A DNA stretch of 64,000 nt from Eledone cirrhosa. Lineage: Eukaryota > Mollusca > Cephalopoda > Octopoda > Eledonidae. The stretch is taken from contig OZ024743.1 in assembly GCA_964016885.1 (NCBI GenBank), positions 165,510,610-165,574,609 of the forward strand, given 5' to 3'. The notes below the pieces were generated by a model, which saw only the letters and a list, made by a program, of their open reading frames with translations, ran no database searches and had not been told where the DNA came from. A program made the position numbers and the translations under genes. Shown here in pieces: positions 46,546-56,693 of the stretch. Each line of letters begins with the position of its first letter. Within the stretch, counting starts at the first letter, position 1.

Positions 46546-47254
46546 ATATAATCTTAACCCAAAGTAACTTACAATTCCTGGCTGTAATGGCATATCCTAT
46601 CTACCGTAATATTTCGAATGTTGGTGATTAAATACCTTATCATTAAAAAATATGTTTTTTTAATTCACAAAAACTTACAACAATAGACGAATCCCTACCT
46701 GAAAGTGAGAGGAAGTTATATAAAGTATCTTGTTTTGGTTGTGCTACAATGTAATTGCCATTTCAAACACATGGATAATTGTTGTCTATAATCTTTCACC
46801 CAAAGCAATTCACAATTCCAGTTTGTAAATCACTTACGTAAATACCTTTCTTTTTCTCTGTTCTTTCTTTCCATTTCAGCTTCTAGTTTCGGTAATTTTC
46901 GCGTGAAATTAGCCAGTACAGTTCCCCACAAGATCAGAATAATAATGCAATTGTAAACTTTAATTTTATTTCATTTTAGATGGAGGATTTAAGTAGGGTG
47001 TCTACTAATGCAATAGTTGTGAAGCAAGTGTTACAAAAATCTCCACTTGTCTAAATGTAACGGTTATATACAATAACAAAAGCCGTTAAAAATACACACA
47101 AAAGGTTTCGAAAGCACGAGATTAACGAATAGGAAGTCAACACTCGATTGAACAACAAACTCATTGTAATGTCTCTGTCTGGCGGTTCTAAAATACATAA
47201 TAGGATGGTTTATATAATGGCTTCTTATATAGGCACAAGACCAGCACATGGGGG
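46546..47254. other. unassigned AT-rich DNA
   Basis: No gene or known repeat recognised. Confidence 0.4.
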
Positions 47255-47269
47255 AGGGGAAAGGCGATC

Positions 47270-47437
47270 AAATCTACCCCAGTGCGTGACTGGTACTTTA
47301 TTTTATCGACCCCCGTAAGGATGAAAGGCAAAGTTAACCTCGGCGGGATTTGAACTCAGATTATAAAGGGCCGTAGCTCTATGCTACAAAGCATGGCGTC
47401 CGACCCTCTACCGATACTGCCAATCCACCGCGCGCAG
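47270..47437 (-). repeat. tRNA-derived SINE, cephalopod type (minus strand)
   Basis: Reverse complement of the SINE at 42508: TGGTACTTTATTTTATCGAC, GTAAGGATGAAAGGCAAAGT, the B-box as GGGATTTGAACTCAGA and the head as TCTACCGATACTGCCAATCC. Bases 47438-47755 hold G-runs and AT-rich DNA only. Confidence 0.88.
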
Positions 47438-47780
47438 GATGGTTTATATAATAAAATCTACAATTAGAACATATTTCTTTTTTAGGTTTTATCGTGTCCC
47501 TTTTTTATATAAATAATAATTATTTTTATGTTTTTCTTTTTGGGGTGGGTGGGTGGGGGGGGGGGTTATTACGTCAACTACATTTAAACAGAAGTTATAC
47601 AATGATAGAAATATAAAAAAAAATATAAAAACAAAATTAAGTCATGAAAAAACAAGGTCAAAGGGTAACGAAGGCCAGATCTGGCTGTATAAGAAAGTAG
47701 AGGAAAGGACTATAAAGGCCATAAATGAGAAGAAAAGGAGTGAAAGAGAGAGGAAAGGGGGAGGGTGACAGACTCTGTGC

Positions 47781-48167
47781 CTAGGTCGGGGTGGTGTTTC
47801 CGCACCTCGCGAACACAACTGCAAAAACATTTCCGTGGACAATGGCCAGCGACACCCGCTGCGACAGCCACCCCACCTCGCGAGGCGCCTTCCTCAGACA
47901 TTCCAATTTTACAGAGGGGCTCAGCTGTGCGGGTCCAAGGTCGTCTGAGATTTCGACGGTGACCGATGCAAAGAGGAAGCGGTCGGACAAGTTCCAGTAT
48001 ATGCTTGTCTTCCTGTCCTCTGCATTGCAGGTCGGAGTACCGTGGTTTGTGGCCAAAGTGACTAAGCTGGAGTTGGCGTACGTGTCATAGCGAGTCGCGT
48101 TCCAGATGAGGAATATACCTCCTTCGAATGGGAAGAGGGTAATTCCATCTTTTAAGTTATTTTCCAT
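47781..48167 (-). pseudogene. unnamed retroelement-associated domain, copy 2
   Basis: A single open minus-strand frame of 128 codons. After a possible start (MENNLKDG) it reads GITLFPFEGGIFLIWNATRY, TPTCNAEDRKTSIYWNLSDR, FLFASVTVEISDD and GWLSQRVSLAIVHGNVFAVV. It matches 37400-37830 along its length at roughly half identity by eye. It is more intact than copy 1, but it begins abruptly and has no visible promoter or splice context, so I treat it as a fragment of a larger retroelement protein. No function is assigned. Confidence 0.55.
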
Positions 48168-48850
48168 GGGAAGATTAGTTATATTACTAAATATAACTCT
48201 CTAAATTCTTGATTATTTTCAAAATGATTTGAAAATCATAGGCAATGTTTTTCATTCAAAAATATGATAACGGAATGATAACGATATTCAACTCATTGCA
48301 TCTTGTTACTAGTAACTGATTGAATTTGAAATCGCCTTCGGTATATTTCTATTAACAACCCTGAAACAAATAGAGGATTTAAATATAAATCAATCAACAC
48401 AAGTTCCAATCTTATTCAGACATTTCCGTATATTTCTGAACAGAAAACAAAGCTCAAGTCGTTCTCGCTGTTATTTAGATTAATCTCAGCCTTGATCAAA
48501 CATGTCTCTGATAAAAGAGTTCCAGATACGACAACCCCCAGCTTATTTTCCAACAAAGTTGGATAAAAAGTACCCTCTATGTTCTTCCATTTTTATTCTT
48601 CCATTGTAAGATGTTTTGAGAGGAATTTAACAGTTACTTGCAGCATGACGAGTAACCACATAAAGCTTCCTCGTTCGGCTTGACACAATTTAACTCAGCC
48701 ATGTATATATGCATGTGTCTATGTATATATGTATATAGGCATGTGTCTATGTATGTAATATGTGTGTATGCATGCATGTATGTGTGTGTGTATGTATATA
48801 TGTATGCATGTGTACACACATACATATTTATACATACATATGTAAACATT
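48168..48850. other. unassigned
   Basis: AT-rich. TATG/ACAT-rich patch at about 48700-48845. No gene. Confidence 0.4.
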
Positions 48851-48960
48851 GTGTGGTTGTGATTTCGATTCCTAGACTGGGCGATGCGTTATGTCCTTGA
48901 GCAAGACATTTTATTTCACGTTGCTCCTTCTGCCTGGATTTGCGTCCGACAGATAGTATT
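48851..48960 (+). repeat. SINE body fragment
   Basis: GATTTCGATTCCTAGACTGG (B-box-like) followed by TTGAGCAAGACATTTTATTT and CACGTTGCTCC, a diverged plus-strand relative of the SINE at 3895-4165. Bases 48961-49362 show nothing further. Confidence 0.6.
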
Positions 48961-49340
48961 AGCAATTAGAAAGACCAATGGAAACATTCTTTCCTCGGTC
49001 CAATTTGACGAGCTCCACCCCACTCGTTAAGCGAATGAAGTCTGGGAGCTTGTGGAGCGACTGCCGATATAGAAACATGTGTATATATCAACTGTTGAAA
49101 ATTGCAAACTCGACTGTCACCACATATCATGAACCTGAAGATTGCGAAAGCATGAAAGTACTTGTTCAATTAACACTTAGAATTTAATATTCTATCATAC
49201 TATTTCATTATAATACCATTATATATATTTTAAAGGATTGTAAATAAAACGAGTAAATCAGACAAAGTTGGAATTCCTCTTATTAATATAATCTTCTATA
49301 CACAATCATACACACCCGTGTATATTTACCTATCTATATC

Positions 49341-49362
<22 letters not shown>

Positions 49363-49371
<9 letters not shown>

Positions 49372-49712
49372 AGATCAAAAGATGGTTAAATGAGTTCCAT
49401 GTATTTTATTATGCGCATTTCAAAAACAAATATCATCATGCAATAACATTTGTGTTTTCATCAGATAAAATAGGAGGAATGATATGAAGGTTAAAAACAT
49501 TTGTGGATAAAACATATGAAAAGTAGTTTTAAAACTACTTTTCATATGTTGATTTAAAACTGCACTATCCACAAGTGTTTTTAACCTTCATATCATGTCC
49601 TCCAATTTTATCTGATGAAAACACAAATGTTATTGCATGATGATATTTGTTTTTGAAATGCGCATAATAAAATACATAGAACTCATTTAACCATCTTTTG
49701 ATCTTATATATT
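49363..49712. repeat. long palindromic element without spacer
   Basis: The two halves (49363-49530 and 49531-49712) are reverse complements over about 170 bp, from AATATATAAGATC to GATCTTATATATT, meeting at GTAGTTTT/AAAACTAC with no spacer. The right half carries one small insertion. It abuts TA tracts. No coding capacity. Confidence 0.88.
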
Positions 49713-49797
49713 ATGTATACTCCAGTCCTACAAACTGTAGAGTGCTTCTTATCCGATATCTGCATTGCTTTATTGTACTACAATAAAACTCACCTCC

Positions 49798-49800
<3 letters not shown>

Positions 49801-49857
<57 letters not shown>
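49801..49857. repeat. (TA)n microsatellite
   Basis: TA array abutting the ribozyme-bearing palindrome. Confidence 0.97.
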
Positions 49858-49859
<2 letters not shown>

Positions 49860-49992
49860 AAAATTTTAATATAGAAATGGCTTCTACAGGACTAGAACTG
49901 TTTCATTCGAAAGAAATCCTGGGCTTTCCTGATGATTTTTTTCGAATGAAACATTTCTAGTCCTGCAGATACCATTTCTATTTTAAATTTTC
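49858..49992 (+). mobile_element. small inverted-repeat element with hammerhead core
   Basis: Left part (49858-49908: AGAAAATTTTAATATAGAAA, GGACTAGAACTGTTTCATTC) is the inverted counterpart of the right part (49940-49992: CGAATGAAACATTTCTAGTC ... AAATTTTCT). The ribozyme-like core lies on the plus strand at 49912-49979. The inverted left piece carries the complementary half of the same motif, as if a 3' end had been duplicated in inverse orientation. Confidence 0.6.
49912..49979 (+). ncRNA. candidate hammerhead ribozyme (small element)
   Basis: Outer stem I AGAAAT (49912-49917) pairs with ATTTCT (49974-49979). The core is CTGATGA (49929-49935) and GAAAC (49948-49952), with stem II from ATT...AAT around a U/C loop and cleavage triplet GTC (49960-49962). 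Stem III is only AC/GT. The inner part of stem I (GGGCTTTC) pairs poorly with GCAGATACC here, but the inverted left arm keeps AGAAGCC at that position, which would pair. This copy may therefore be a mutated version of a once-functional ribozyme. Confidence 0.45.
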
Positions 49993-50055
49993 TATATACT
50001 CTACTAATGTATTGAGTACTTCACTTACTGTGGTTACCCCTGATTGGACCCGGGA

Positions 50056-50115
50056 CTCACATCTCTCTCTCCCCCTCTCTCTCTCTCTTTCTCTGGCTCT
50101 CTGGCTCTCTGTATA

Positions 50116-50172
<57 letters not shown>

Positions 50173-50205
50173 TAGATATATATATATACTAGATATATAT
50201 ATATA
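50056..50205. repeat. (CT)n and (TA)n microsatellites
   Basis: CT-rich tract, then TA with ACTAGATATA interruptions. Bases 50206-50574 show TATG-rich sequence and a CT tract at 50550-50574. Confidence 0.9.
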
Positions 50206-50536
50206 CTAGACCACCCCTGACCCGTGGTATCACGTTCCCTTCAAAGTATTTTTTAAAAAAACATGTTCACTTAAAAATAATTTTTAAATAATTAAAATAT
50301 AAACATACATGTATATAATGTGAAATGAAACTGGAAGGCCCATATATATACGTGTGTATATGTGTGTATACATATACATATATATATGTATGTGTGTGTA
50401 TATATATATGTGGGTGTCTGTAACCTATATACACTGGTCATAGACACACTCACACATATACACACATATACACACATATATATATATACACAACAACACC
50501 ACCAGCTTCCTCTCTTTCATTCTCCATCTCTGTCTT

Positions 50537-50574
<38 letters not shown>

Positions 50575-50578
<4 letters not shown>

Positions 50579-50764
50579 ATGAAGGTACCCGGAAAACACC
50601 ATATCTCGGGAACACGAGCTCCGATTTACGCGAAACTTGTTTTATTTCATTTGTATTCCCATTTCAGGGTCAACTTCTTTTCAAAATATTTTCCCATTAT
50701 GCGCCCGTTTGGCTGTATTACATTACAGACAAGCAAGCAAGTAATCAATCACAGACTTTTAGTA
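50575..50764. other. possible dispersed repeat
   Basis: GAAGGTACCCGGAAAACACC and CTCGGGAACACGAGCT precede an AT-rich end (TTTTAGTATTATATAG). It looks repeat-like, but I have no second copy in the window. Confidence 0.3.
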
Positions 50765-50906
50765 TTATATAGATATTCCTTCTTTGTTCGCGTCGTTTTG
50801 CAAAATTTCTTATCGAAAGACGTGTGTTGAAACAGATATTGTTATACTTTGGGAGGGTCATGCTGCCAATAAAACCACACGCACCTATTGGTTTCACTTC
50901 AATTAT

Positions 50907-51025
50907 ATCCACACACAGAAAAGATGTAATGCTTAGACAAATTACAGGAGCGACAAACAGAAACAAACTGCAACCAAAATTAAACACAAAACATAAGTGG
51001 ATTAGCAAGATCTCAACTAGTAATT
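50907..51025 (+). pseudogene. GIY-YIG nuclease C-terminal remnant of PLE
   Basis: Reads STHRKDVMLRQITGATNRNK then LQPKLNTKHKWISKISTSN and stop. It matches the last about 38 residues of the nuclease at 59762-60130. Only this C-terminal scrap is left; the catalytic part is absent because of 5' truncation. Confidence 0.75.
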
Positions 51026-51247
51026 AAGGACAAAATGAAGACATACCGACACACACAAAACCAAACTAATAAAAAAAATCAGACACACACAGATAGAACT
51101 AACAACCAACTAGTGACAAATAAATAAATAAAACACACACACACGCACGGATGTAACGCATGTGCAAACCAAGCACACAGCACACAAACACAAAACCAAG
51201 ATGGTGTAGGACAGAACAAAGGAGAGATAAAAAATAATAAAAACCTA

Positions 51248-51290
51248 GTTACTGAGGAGGTCACAGAATGTGTGACGAAAGAGCTTTGAC
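51248..51290 (+). ncRNA. PLE hammerhead ribozyme (copy in truncated PLE)
   Basis: Stem I GTTA (51248-51251) pairs with TGAC (51287-51290), with one G-U. Core CTGAGGA (51252-51258). Stem II GTCACA/TGTGAC (51260-51265 / 51271-51276). GAAA (51277-51280). Minimal stem III AG/CT; predicted cleavage after T51286. It differs from the copy at 62699 in the variable core base, in stem I (kept by wobble) and in the stem III loop. Confidence 0.7.
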
Positions 51291-51439
51291 AATATATGAA
51301 TAACCTTCCGGTTATCGAACCAACCAACCGGAAATTTATGATAATTTGAAGTGAAAACCAACAGGTGGTTGTGTTTTATTGGCAGCATGACCTTCCCAAA
51401 GAATAACAATATATATATATATATATTATCTCGAATTAG

Positions 51440-51875
51440 TGCCATAGAACCACATGTATTATAAACAACTTGAATATTTCTACAAGTACATTGTACCTGT
51501 TGAAGTATCCATCCACTTCTATAATTATTCTCCTTATGTAGAGAACAAAACGTTGAATAATGCTGCTAATTTTAGTGGCAATTCGACATGTTTGTAATAT
51601 CCAGCTTTTATCACCGACCTGATTTGCGTGTGTGTCATTTTAACGGCTTGACCGCATGCGTTGGGCAGGGAGCATAATATTTACTTGCTATTAGGCTAGA
51701 TACCTTATGGCGTGGAAATAGGGCTGTCTGAAGATTCATTTCTTTCCATTGGAAATTCGTTGGATTTTCAATGTTTCGGAATGATGAAACCGTCGGTAAC
51801 AACGTCTGAACAGGTGATTATTTAATCATTTGTTAATTTATTTAGAAAATTGTTTAATAACCGTTTGCTTCGCTA

Positions 51876-51885
<10 letters not shown>
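51440..51885 (+). mobile_element. diverged relative of the 16729-17326 repeat
   Basis: Shares in order CCATAGAAC, TTATGTAGAGAACAAA, TTTTAGTGGC, TTCCATTGGAA and GATGAAACCGTCGGTAA with 16860-17330. Only one terminal block is present (51771-51885). It follows the PLE and ends at a TA tract. A stem-loop around GAAACCGTCGG is conserved with changed stem bases. Confidence 0.6.
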
Positions 51886-51917
<32 letters not shown>

Positions 51918-52357
51918 TAAACGGAATAGAAAATGCTGACAAATTGTTCACAGTTGAAAAATGGTTTAATTAGGAATAAAAGAGTATTAGTGATTGTATG
52001 GGTTAGTATTCAGTTGTGGTTTTAAGTTTTTAAGTTTGTACCGGTTGCGCATTTCTAAATGCTTTTCAAAAATAATTTTGAGATAGAGTGTCCGTGCTGT
52101 TTGCTCTGATCTGATTAGTTTTGGGAATTCTACCTGTTTTTATGTTAAAAAAGTGGCTCCAGCGTTATTATATATATATATATATATATGAGATTGATAT
52201 AGAAGTGGATATAACCCTCCCTCATTTATTATCACGTGCGTAATAAACCATAGAAAATCACAGAACATAATTATTCAAATCAGGTGATGAACGAAATATT
52301 TTATTTATTTCCATGATCGTTTCAATTTATTGAAATGCAATTTTGGTCATCTAGATG
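51886..52357. other. unassigned, two TA tracts
   Basis: TA arrays at about 51880-51914 and 52170-52188; nothing else recognised. Confidence 0.4.
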
Positions 52358-52500
52358 CAATTTAAATGCAATTTTTGTCAATTAAGTAATTGATTAATTA
52401 ATTATATCGACAAACATGGTAATTACATTGCAATTTAAATGCAATTTTTGTCAATTAATTAATTGATTAATTAATTATATCGACAAACATGGTAAATACA
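52358..52500. repeat. tandem duplication, 73-bp unit
   Basis: CAATTTAAATGCAATTTTTG and ATATCGACAAACATGGTAA occur twice with a 73-bp offset and very few differences, so the duplication is recent. Bases 52501-52790 show nothing named. Confidence 0.85.
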
Positions 52501-52786
52501 TTTCAAAATTCTCCCCAGGATATAGACTTCTAGACTTGAGGTATAATTGTCCCGTTACCGAGTAGGCGTGCGATGTTAAGCATGGTACAAAAATAAAAGT
52601 AACACAAAGTTCCAAATAGCAAGAGTGAGAAAGGTGAAGTAAAAGTGTACAGGATATTAGTCCATATGCTATAATGACAGTTTGGTGTTCAAATACAAAT
52701 AGAAAGTATTTACAAACTCTCAACACTCAAAAGGTACGTTCATTTTATTAAATATTGCACAGCAGCAATATTGAATTAAATACTCA

Positions 52787-52790
<4 letters not shown>

Positions 52791-52842
<52 letters not shown>
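52791..52842. repeat. (TA)n microsatellite
   Basis: TA array directly at the 5' end of the PLE that follows. Confidence 0.97.
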
Positions 52843-52845
<3 letters not shown>

Positions 52846-52875
52846 GTATATGCCAACATCTCTGGAAAGTAACAA

Positions 52876-53948
52876 ATGAAATCAACAGAATCAGAAAGAA
52901 TTCTAAAGGAGATATCATCGAAATTATCAACACTTATCACGATGATTGACACACAATCCTCTATTTTAAAGGAAATAAAAAAACAATCTATAGACGGAAA
53001 ACTTATAACTGAACATATAAACTCTGAAATTAAGAATTTACCTGAAATTATACCAACAGTTATCAAAGATACAAGAGAAACCCTACCACAACCCCCTTGG
53101 ATATCAGAACTAAACGAAAGAAATTTGGAAAACGAAACACATCGAATAAGAAAAGAAATGTGGAAGACATGGAAAAGATTTCTTAACATAAGAAAACAAA
53201 ACTTCTGGAAAGCATACAAATGCGAAAAATATTCGAAACACATTCGAAATGGCTTTCTCTAACGGCACCCATACTCCCTCGTAAATACCTAATTAAAGAA
53301 ATTGCAGGAGAGCCAGAAGAAGAAACAAAACTCCGATGGGAACTAACGTTGACAAAATTCAGGACCGACATCTCCATTACTCAAAGTAAACAATCCTGCT
53401 ACAAAGCCAAATACGAAGCTATCGATGACCAAATTGAAGTCAAAATTTCAAAGCTAAAGACTGGTAATATAGCTGAAAAACTACGAGAACTATGGATCAG
53501 AGATATCTCAAAAGAAGAAAGTAAATCAAGAAAGTTATGGCAGCAGAAACAATTATTTCTCGACGAATATGCTGCAAATTACGGTAAAGACTCTGGAACT
53601 CTGAGAAAAAGCATTAAAAGTGGACACTCACACCAACACAACATACGCCAGAACACGTGCCAACACAAACACTCACCTTACCTTGAATCAAAGAAGAACT
53701 ACGGTAATAACTCTTCGCTTTTTCTACAAAAACACCCTAACGCACACAACATGAACAAAAAGCACAAACACGATAGATATTCCTTTGACCAGACCATGAG
53801 AAGTAGAAAAACCAGGAGATCATTCTCAAGATCTCAACAGAGACTACCCACAAGGAACGGGGGAAACCGTAGAATAACCAGATCACTTTCAAGATCTCAA
53901 CAGAGATTACCCACAAGAAACTGGGCAAATAAAATGATCAAAACCTGA
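52876..53948 (+). pseudogene. PLE N-terminal basic region
   Basis: Two overlapping frames (52876-53262 and 53220-53948) joined by a frameshift near 53220. The first has an amphipathic helical start (KSTESERILKEISSKLSTLI) and a region rich in Lys/Glu. The second contains EEETKLRWELTLTKFRTDIS and KSRKLWQQKQLFLDEYAANY, then a His/Asn/Lys-rich stretch and two tandem copies of SRSQQRLPTRN within 53820-53935. Long N-terminal extensions occur in some PLEs, but I recognise no domain; nucleic-acid binding is only suggested by the basic charge. Confidence 0.6.
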
Positions 53949-53957
53949 AAGCAAACC

Positions 53958-56171
53958 TTGTTAAAAATAATGCTAACAAGAAATGGAAAAAATAATATAC
54001 ATAATACCAAAAATAGAACAAAAAACATAACGAAACTAAGTATAATATCACGACCAAAAGTTCATCAAGCAAACACCAACAGGAACATAAATCCTGAACA
54101 GAGAAAAAATCCATTTTTTTACGTCAGGGCAACAAAAACCGGAAAAAGAAAACCTCCAGGAGGAAACATACTCAAAACAATTGAACGCGTAGATCCTAAA
54201 ATAATTAATTTATCCAAAAGATAATGATGAAATGCAAATTCTGTCAAAAGGACTGAAATTCACACCGACTCCAACAATCAACCACCAAGATCTAAAGGAG
54301 GATACCCAAGAATTCTGTCGTAAATTACGACTTGTAGAATTCTTCGCTAATAAAAGTAATGAGAGTGATGAATCACTAGTAAAGAATAATTCAAATTTCA
54401 CTCCGCCAAAAGGAAGAAATATCTATCTCGACCAATACATTGATATCCTGTCTAAATTTCCTCTTAGATGTAATACTAATGTTAGGACAAACATTAACAA
54501 TTCGGAAATGTCTGCACTTGAACAAATACAAAATGATAAAAGAATAATAATTAAACAAGCAGATAAAGGGGGTGCAATTGTTATAATGGATGCTGAATAC
54601 TACAAAGATTTGGTTGAGACAACTGAAAGGCACAGCATTCTACCATGAAATACCGTCAAATATAGACAACAACATCACGAAGAAGATCAACAACCTGGCT
54701 TCAAAATACTACAACTCACTTACTGATAAGGAAAGAGACTACATCACCAATTTTGAGCCGAAACCCAGCAACCTGTATGGCCTACCGAAAATTCATAAGT
54801 CAAAAGAAATCCAACTGGCAGTAAAAGAACAAAACAGTGAGTACATTAAATTACTACACCCAAAAGACTTAAAACTTAGACCTATTGTAGCTGGTCCAAC
54901 ATGCCCTACCCAACGTCTAAGCAATTTTGTTGACATTTTGAAACCACTATGTATTCACATACCCAATTTCATCCGGGATGATATCGACTTCCTGTCCCAT
55001 CTTGCCAAAACCACGGAAACGAATTCACTTCTACTTAGTTTTGATGTGGTAAGCCTTTACACCAACATTACATATGATTTAGGAATAAAGGCGGTTAAAT
55101 ACTGGGTGGAAAAAGATAGAGAAGTGATTCCCCCCAGATTCACAATGCCATTTATATTAGACGCAGTCAGACTTATTCTGGAAAACAACACATTCTTCTT
55201 CAATGGAAAGAATTACATCCAAATTAGAGGCACAGCGATGGGAACGAAGTTTGCTCCCGTTTACGCGAACTTTGTAATGGGATACTTAAAACAACAACTC
55301 TACCAAGAAATAGAGGAAAAATATAGCAGTGAATTTAGAAAGTACATTGAAAAGTCTTGGAAGAGATACCTTGAGGACTGTTTCATCATCTGGACAGAAT
55401 CTCTAGATACTCCGGATAAGTTCAATATCCTCATGAATAACCTACACCCATCTCTCCAATTTACAAAAGAGATGAGTAGTACCAAATTACCATTCCTAGA
55501 TATAATGGTAATCAAAAACGACACCACCATTACCACGGATATATATTATAAACACACAGACACCCATCAATATCTGAATTTTAAGATATCTGAATTTTAA
55601 GTCGTGCCATCCACCTCATACAAAACGCAACACCCCATACTGCCTAGCCAGAAGCATTTGTACCATTGTTGAAGATACGAATACTAGGAACAAACGCCTA
55701 ACAGAACTGAGAGAATTTTTGCTCAAACAAAAATACCCATCTCTATTTATAGAAAATGGCATACAGCGGGCTATAAAAATACCTATACAACAACTTAGGA
55801 CAACCCAAGGAAGAAGAAACCAAGAACTGGTCATACCATTTATAATGACACACAACCCATGTCACCAGAATATCGTCAACACTGCCAAAGCAAACCTACC
55901 GATCAATGCTCAAAGTAATGAATTAAAAGGTTTAATCACAGACCGATCTTTGATTCTTAGTAAAAGACAGCCGAAAAGTTTGAAGCAATTACTAAGGCAA
56001 AGTTTGACCTTAACAACAAAGACCAATTATTCACTGTATCTAAAAGAAATGATAGTCGATGTGACACATGTCAGTTCATACATACTGGTCAATATATGAA
56101 CACAAAAACTGGAAAAATATTCCCAAATGCAAATATGAACTGCAAAAGCAGAAATCTAATTTACTGCATTT
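53958..56171 (+). pseudogene. PLE reverse transcriptase
   Basis: Blocks in order: LSKGLKFTPTPTI (54247), IIIKQADKGGAIVIMDAEYY (54545), a frameshift near 54630, YGLPKIHKSKEIQ, LRPIVAGPTCPTQRLSNFVD, LLSFDVVSLYTNI (catalytic Asp), GTAMGTKFAPVYANFVMGYL, YLEDCFIIW (YLED where Y-DD is expected) and LPFLDIMVI. A 16-bp tandem duplication (55570-55585 and 55586-55601) destroys the frame. The trace resumes at about 55610 (TKRNTPYCLARSICTIVEDT) and 55719-56099, and ends with CDTCQFIHTGQYMNTKTGK before the nuclease. The altered catalytic Asp and the frameshifts make it inactive. PLE RTs extend nicked DNA ends using element RNA. Confidence 0.85.
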
Positions 56172-56300
56172 TCAATAATCATCAACATCAACATCACTTT
56201 TATTATTATTATTGTTGTTGTTGTTGTTAGTGGTGGTAGTCGACATGGTCGTAGGCGTAGTCATAGTAGAAGTAATACCCCTAAGCATTATTATTGTTCT

Positions 56301-56482
56301 GGCAGTATCGGTAAAGGGTCGGCGCCATGCTTTGACGCAAAGAGTTACGGCCCTTTCCATTCTGAGTTCAAATCCCGCCGAGGTTAACTTTGCCTTTCAT
56401 CCTTACGGGGTCGATAAAATAAAGTACCAGTAATACACTGGGTAATTGCTGGCTTGTGCCAAAAGTAGAAACAATTATTATT
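56301..56482 (+). repeat. tRNA-derived SINE, cephalopod type
   Basis: TGGCAGTATCGGTAAAGGGT, B-box GAGTTCAAATCCCGCC, core GCCTTTCATCCTTACGGGGT, tail TGCTGGCTTGTGCC. Closely related to 42508. It lies just after the truncated end of the PLE, with a short (GTT)n/(GTAGTC) stretch between. Bases 56483-56693 hold AT-rich DNA without features. Confidence 0.88.
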
Positions 56483-56693
56483 GTTCATTTAGCCTGGAGG
56501 GATGTGAACTCAGAACGTAACTATATACCTTAAAACATGTCCGATACTATACCAATACTGCTAATCCAAATTGACACTGCTTCTAGTAATGAGAAGTTTA
56601 GGAGAGCAGAAAAACGCCAATGAGTTGTTAAAGTCACATGATAAAGTTTGTAAACATAAAACATACAAAGATCTAATATGATATGACAGAGAA

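Larger units (their letters stand above)
50765..51411 (+). mobile_element. 5'-truncated Penelope-like element with inverted 5' end
   Basis: The right end (51335-51411: GAAGTGAAAACCAACAGGTG ... ATTGGCAGCATGACC) is repeated inverted at the left end (about 50838-50905). Between them, direct-orientation sequence begins inside the GIY-YIG nuclease C-terminus (50907) and continues through the 3' UTR with a hammerhead ribozyme (51248-51290). The sequence is homologous to the PLE pair at 59366-62936. The left inverted part extends to about 50765, matching the outermost sequence at 62880-62935, so the true 3' end of the family lies there. Confidence 0.8.
52850..56171 (+). mobile_element. degenerate Penelope-like element (Poseidon/Neptune-like)
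   Basis: A plus-strand coding trace of about 3.3 kb: a basic N-terminal region (52876-53948), the segment before the RT (53958-54224), the RT (54232-55610) and its C-terminal extension (to about 56171). It is cut off at the cysteine-rich linker just before where a GIY-YIG nuclease would begin, and sequence leading to a SINE follows. The clade name is a judgement from RT motifs. Five or more frame breaks are present. Confidence 0.8.
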
